DNA of 33,317 bases, taken from positions 3-33,319 of the forward strand of contig NZ_LAJX01000046.1 in NCBI RefSeq assembly GCF_000963695.1, in the 5' to 3' direction. The notes beneath the pieces were generated by a model, which saw nothing but the letters and a program-made list of their open reading frames with translations, had not been told where the DNA came from and ran no database searches. This document shows positions 30,034 through 33,317 of this stretch, in pieces. This DNA comes from Methylocucumis oryzae. Lineage in GTDB: Bacteria > Pseudomonadota > Gammaproteobacteria > Methylococcales > Methylomonadaceae. Positions within the stretch are counted from its first letter, which is position 1; every line of letters starts with the position of its first letter. The position numbers and the translations under genes are program-made.

Positions 30034-30057
30034 ACGTACTTTTGATAGTACGTTTTT
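30034..30057 (+). promoter_or_regulatory. Terminator-like hairpin in the leader of the VPLPA-CTERM gene
   Basis: A perfect 7-bp stem (ACGTACT at 30034-30040, AGTACGT at 30047-30053) with a 6-base loop runs straight into T residues and ends 19 bases before the ATG. No gene upstream on this strand needs terminating, so attenuation or mRNA stabilisation is possible. Confidence 0.45.
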
Positions 30058-30076
30058 AAATCTTGGAGCCTTTCTT

Positions 30077-30580
30077 ATGAAAAAATTAATCTTTGCATTA
30101 ACGTTGCTGTTTAGCATTCTTGCAGTTCAAGACGCTTCTGCTGCGAATTTAACGTGGGTCACTACACCGAATGTGTCAGGTAGTGACATCAAAGTACTGG
30201 ATAACACGGTAGATTCGATTTTAGAAGCAAGCTTTACATTTAAACCTCAGCCTGGCGCTAACACCACCGTTACGCATAACTGGGTTTTTAATGCGTCAGC
30301 AAGTTCTTACGTTAGCTTTTTCGTTACAGTATTAGCCAACTTTACTGTTAAGTTAGACAATCAATTAATTCAATACGGCGACAGTTTTCTACTTTCAGGT
30401 CAACACACACTGACAGTCGTTATGAAGAAAATTGGAGCTAGCGTAAATGGTAACGCTCAAGAGCAGCTATACCTTACTAGCACTGTAGTGCCTATCCCTG
30501 CAGCCATCTGGTTATTCGGCTCTGCTTTCTTGGGCTTAATTGGTGCCGCACGTCGCAAAACTGTCACGCCAGCAATTTAA
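30077..30580 (+). CDS. VPLPA-CTERM (PEP-CTERM-type) sorted surface protein
   Basis: This 167-residue protein is exported and probably processed by an exosortase. It has a signal peptide (MKKLIFALTLLFSILAVQDA, cleaved near ASA), a beta-rich middle with many Thr, Ser, Asn and Val, and a C-terminal tripartite tag: VPIPAAIWLFG motif, hydrophobic helix, then a basic AARRK. This tag is the VPLPA variant of PEP-CTERM seen in gammaproteobacteria. No cysteine is seen in the mature part. No exosortase gene is in the window, so it must be encoded elsewhere. The mature domain is unrecognised and may be cell-surface or exopolysaccharide-associated. Confidence 0.85.
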   Translation: MKKLIFALTLLFSILAVQDASAANLTWVTTPNVSGSDIKVLDNTVDSILEASFTFKPQPGANTTVTHNWVFNASASSYVSFFVTVLANFTVKLDNQLIQYGDSFLLSGQHTLTVVMKKIGASVNGNAQEQLYLTSTVVPIPAAIWLFGSAFLGLIGAARRKTVTPAI

Positions 30581-30626
30581 GCATTATTGTTTAGATAAAA
30601 ATCTAAGACCCCTACCCCAACTCAAT

Positions 30627-30653
30627 AAGCCCTTAACCTTTAAGGGCTTTTTT
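30627..30653 (+). terminator. Intrinsic terminator after the VPLPA-CTERM gene
   Basis: A perfect 10-bp stem (AAGCCCTTAA at 30627-30636, TTAAGGGCTT at 30640-30649) with a 3-base loop is followed by five T residues. The gene is therefore a monocistronic unit. Confidence 0.85.
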
Positions 30654-30851
30654 ATTGTTCTTGCGCAGCCAAAATACGCTGCACAGCCACTGCTAGTTTT
30701 AACAACACTAAACAGAACAGTTTGCCTATCTTTGCTAACGCCATACAGCGCGTATAACAGCGTTAACTTATTCCAACATTATCAAATCGGAAGCCTGAGC
30801 GAGTTACGCTGAATACACTGCTCTCTTAATTCTAAAAGAGAGGAGCATGAT

Positions 30852-32139
30852 ATGAAGATATTCTTAACAGGTGCTACTGGCTTTATAGGCCGGTCAGTAC
30901 TGCGCGCTTTATTAACACAAGGCCATACTATTTGCGCCTGCTGCCGACATCCTGAGCGACTACAGTCATCAAGTCCTCAAGTTGAATTAATAGTCATCAA
31001 TTATAACCAGATGCTTGATGAGCAAAGCTGGTATCCCTATCTTCACTCAGTCGATACCGTAATTAATTGTGTGGGTGTTATCGTAGAAACGCCGCAGCAA
31101 ACGCTTTGAAACTCTGCATACCAAAGCACCTATTGCGCTGTTTAATGCCGCAGTCACGATGGGTGTAAAGAAAATTATCCAGTTATCCGCACTGGGTGCA
31201 GACGAACACGCACAATCAGCCTACCACTTAAGCAAAAAAGCCGCCGATGATGTATTAAGACAGCTGCCCATTACTCATAGCATCTTACAACCTTCAATTA
31301 TTTACGGCCATGGCGCCGTCAGCACAGAGCTGTTTAGCACGCTAGCGGCTTTACCGATACATTTATTGCCCAATAACGGCCAGAGTTTATTACAACCTAT
31401 TCATATTGACGATGTTGTTGCCTGTATCTGCCAATGTCTTGAATCTAACAGCACTGAATCGAGAGCATACATATTAGTCGGCTCAGAACCGATTAGCTAT
31501 CGCGACTATTTACAACACTTAAGAAAACGACTAGGAAAACCACCGGCTCAAACATATGCGCTTGGTGACTGTGGTTACTCATTGCTCGGCGCACTCTTGC
31601 CGATTTTAGGTGAGCCTATCTTATCGGCAGATAATTTAGCCATGTTGCAACAAGGCAATTTCGACGATCCCCACGACACCACAACGCTATTAAAACGGCC
31701 ACCCCAAAACATAAAGACTTGGCTATCAACGCCAGCCAGTCAAGCAGAGCGCTGGTATGCGCACATGTATTTTTATAAACCCGCGTTGCGCTATTGCATT
31801 GCATTAGTCTGGTTGTGGAGTGGTATCACTTCGATACTGTTTTATCCACATCAGCAAAGTTATGACTTACTTGCTCAGCTCGGCATTCATAATACCTGGG
31901 CAGTGGCAACCCTTTATGGTCTAGCCAGTTTAGACTTGGCGATGGGTTTAGCGGTTTTATTTTGTAATCGCTTAACGTTTATTTTGCTTGTGCAAATTTG
32001 GATAGTACTAGGCTATTCAATAGCCATCGCCGTTTATCTACCCGAATTCTGGCTACATCCTTTTGGCCCGACACTGAAAAATCTGCCATTTTTATTATGT
32101 TTATCGATATACCGGTCACTAGAAGGAGAAAAGTCATGA
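30852..32139 (+). CDS. SDR-type NAD(P)-binding protein with DoxX-like C-terminus (frame broken once)
   Basis: The N-terminal Rossmann fold starts MKIFLTGATGFIGRSVLRAL (TGxxGxxG motif). The middle part resembles the NDUFA9/atypical SDR group (VKKIIQLSALGADEHAQSAY, then HLSKKAADDVLRQLPITHSI). From about residue 300 there are four hydrophobic helices of DoxX-like type (CIALVWLWSGITSILFYP onwards). Near 31107 one extra base (T in the TTT or the C before it) must be removed to join VETPQQT to ETLHTKAPIALFNAA. The corrected length is 428 residues. The stop overlaps the next gene as ATGA. The substrate is unknown; the fusion suggests a membrane-bound reductase-like protein. Confidence 0.82.
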
Positions 32140-32609
32140 TTTTTTTAAGCTTAAAGCTGCTTCATATTCTCAGCGCCATTGTGTTGTTTGGCTTAGGCTC
32201 AGGCACGGTATTTTATAAAATCATGGCTGACGCTAGCGGTAATCACTCAGCAATTGCCATCACGAGTCGTCATGTCGTACTCGCCGATTATTGGTTTACC
32301 ACACCAACCGTAATCATACAACCGTTAACAGGCTGGTTATTAGCACAACACCTTTCAACACCTATTACTGAAGATTGGCTAATGTTGACGGTATGGCTTT
32401 ATCTCATTACCGGCTTATGCTGGCTACCCGTTGTGGTTTTACAAATTCGTATGCGTGATATAGCCAATGACACCTGGTTACATGGCGAACCCTTACCTTA
32501 CATCTATCACTATTATTCTAAGATTTGGCTCACGTTAGGTGTACCGGCATTTTTTGGCATGATAGGCATTACCACGCTAATGGTCTTTCACAACTCACTT
32601 TGGAGTTAA
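32136..32609 (+). CDS. DUF2269 membrane protein
   Basis: This 157-residue integral membrane protein has about four helices: MIFLSLKLLHILSAIVLFGL, a second near TTPTVIIQPLTGWLLA, a third near LTVWLYLITGLCWLPVVVL, and a C-terminal one at LTLGVPAFFGMIGITTLMV. The N-terminal KxLHILSAIVLFGxGxG pattern is the DUF2269 hallmark. The ATG at 32136 is chosen because AAGGAG precedes it and it overlaps the preceding stop as ATGA; the longer upstream frame lies inside the SDR gene. Its role is unknown, possibly haem- or quinone-linked, like other small four-helix membrane proteins. Confidence 0.8.
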   Translation: MIFLSLKLLHILSAIVLFGLGSGTVFYKIMADASGNHSAIAITSRHVVLADYWFTTPTVIIQPLTGWLLAQHLSTPITEDWLMLTVWLYLITGLCWLPVVVLQIRMRDIANDTWLHGEPLPYIYHYYSKIWLTLGVPAFFGMIGITTLMVFHNSLWS

Positions 32610-32613
32610 ACTT

Positions 32614-33156
32614 ATGCTTCCCCTTATGCAACGTGTTTTAGGTGACTCATGGGCTTCATTGCCTAACGTATTACAACAACATTATCAAATCACCGGCAGT
32701 CAAACCAGTACTCTAAAAGGCCAATTAACCATTGCTTACCCCAAATTCATGACACCTATCGTCTGGCTTATTCATTTATTCGGTGGCTTAATTTTATGGC
32801 CTGGCGAACTAATAAACATTACAGTGCAAAAGCATAGCGATGCTAATGGCATGATATATTGGCGGCGAAAGCTTAATTACCCTGATGGCAAAACAGATTA
32901 CTTTTACTCAACCATGACGTATGTCGCTGACCATGAATTGCTTGAAACCATAGGTTTTGGTTTTGGCTTATATTTAACCGTTAGCGTAGTCAACGGCGAT
33001 TTATGCTATGAAAGCAACGGGCATTTCTGGCATATAGGCAAATTAAAAGCCAAAATACCCGATTGTTTTGTATTAGGCCGCGCACTCATCACTGAACATG
33101 CACTGTCTGAGCGAGAGTTTTTCTTAGACTTTAGGAATATGCATAAAATAACTTAG
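32614..33156 (+). CDS. DUF4166 protein
   Basis: This 180-residue protein begins MLPLMQRVLGDSWASLPNVL, the usual start of DUF4166 domains, and continues with the typical GLILWPGELINITVQKHSD, IYWRRKLNYPDGKTDYFYST and ETIGFGFGLYLTVSVVNG segments. It has no signal peptide, although one amphipathic hydrophobic stretch (IVWLIHLFGGLILW) may touch the membrane. It follows the DUF2269 gene by 4 bases. The three genes SDR/DoxX, DUF2269 and DUF4166 form one tight operon. The function is unknown. Its stop codon overlaps that of the transposase on the other strand. Confidence 0.8.
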   Translation: MLPLMQRVLGDSWASLPNVLQQHYQITGSQTSTLKGQLTIAYPKFMTPIVWLIHLFGGLILWPGELINITVQKHSDANGMIYWRRKLNYPDGKTDYFYSTMTYVADHELLETIGFGFGLYLTVSVVNGDLCYESNGHFWHIGKLKAKIPDCFVLGRALITEHALSEREFFLDFRNMHKIT

Positions 33157-33317
33157 TCAATTGCCAGAGCCGTCTTTTCAGGGACGGCGGTATAGTTCCA
33201 CTGCCTAAGGTGCTTATCAAAAACGATGCGCATAGATTCTTTAAATCCTACCGCTACTTTTCTGCCTGTTGCATACACTTTATCAAGAATACAGGCGACC
33301 ACCTTTAACCCGGCCTT
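33153..33317 (-). mobile_element. C-terminus of an ISAzo13-type transposase, cut by the window edge
   Basis: Fifty-four codons are open on the minus strand from the window edge to the TAA at 33155-33153. The translation AGLKVVACILDKVYATGRKV, then a short variable segment ending RQWNYTAVP, matches the end of ISAzo13/Rhodopirellula-type transposases (pattern TGLKVxAxLDExxYxTGxKVSDEEM...WNYTI), though SDEEM is replaced. The catalytic part lies beyond the window. The stop overlaps that of the DUF4166 gene by three bases and no inverted repeat is visible, so the element is either degenerate at this end or ends within the coding region. Confidence 0.65.

Noticed and set aside
30540-30812. 90-codon plus-strand frame after the VPLPA-CTERM gene
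   Set aside because: It begins inside that gene, runs through the terminator stem and has no recognisable features.

Overview
The window looks like chromosome from a moderately AT-rich gammaproteobacterium, most plausibly a methylotroph or methanotroph of the Methylococcales type. The evidence is a periplasmic MxaJ/XoxJ-type protein of methanol oxidation, a complete Na+-NQR operon with nqrM, a VPLPA-CTERM (exosortase) protein, and the proteobacterial kdsD-kdsC-lptC-lptA-lptB-rpoN-hpf-rapZ block. The taxonomic placement is an inference from gene content.

Layout. At 1-234 there is repeat-like intergenic DNA with palindromes. At 235-6084 (+) come cheW, cheR and cheD, then a very large PAS(x5)-GAF-GGDEF-EAL cyclic-di-GMP protein. 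At 6166-14219 (-) come miaA, the MxaJ/XoxJ-like gene, a 127-bp array of five hairpins, then rapZ, hpf, rpoN, lptB, lptA, lptC, kdsC and kdsD. ptsN and npr, which share this locus in many relatives, are absent. At 14428-17203 (+) are a MOSC protein, argG and a two-helix membrane protein, closed by a strong terminator. At 17291-19416 (-) are a small cytochrome c and a secreted beta-propeller phytase. Then come ettA (+) and, convergent to it, sbcB, nqrM, a DUF2845 gene and nqrFEDCBA (all -; nqrA is promoter-proximal near 29444). A 632-bp gap follows, with the nqr promoter and a possible tiny membrane protein. At 30077-33156 (+) are a VPLPA-CTERM protein and an SDR/DoxX - DUF2269 - DUF4166 operon. 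The right edge cuts an ISAzo13-type transposase.

The dominant unexpected feature is that 15 conserved genes are split by single-base shifts at 25 sites. Twenty are one extra base in an A/T run, three are a lost base in a G/C doublet, and two are ambiguous. In each gene the correction restores a family-typical protein and a length divisible by three. Because essential genes and runs as short as three bases are hit, I read this as residual sequencing or assembly error, not pseudogenization or recoding. The features give whole-gene coordinates and state each shift position.

How the genes work together. The left part handles chemosensory adaptation and c-di-GMP signalling. The lpt/kds genes make Kdo and export lipopolysaccharide, while rpoN, hpf and rapZ provide global regulation. 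Nqr couples NADH oxidation to sodium export. I found no CRISPR array, tRNA or rRNA, and no convincing new multigene system. The least explained items are the hairpin array at 8033-8159, the leader hairpins before two exported proteins, and the hidden 32-residue hydrophobic frame upstream of nqrA.
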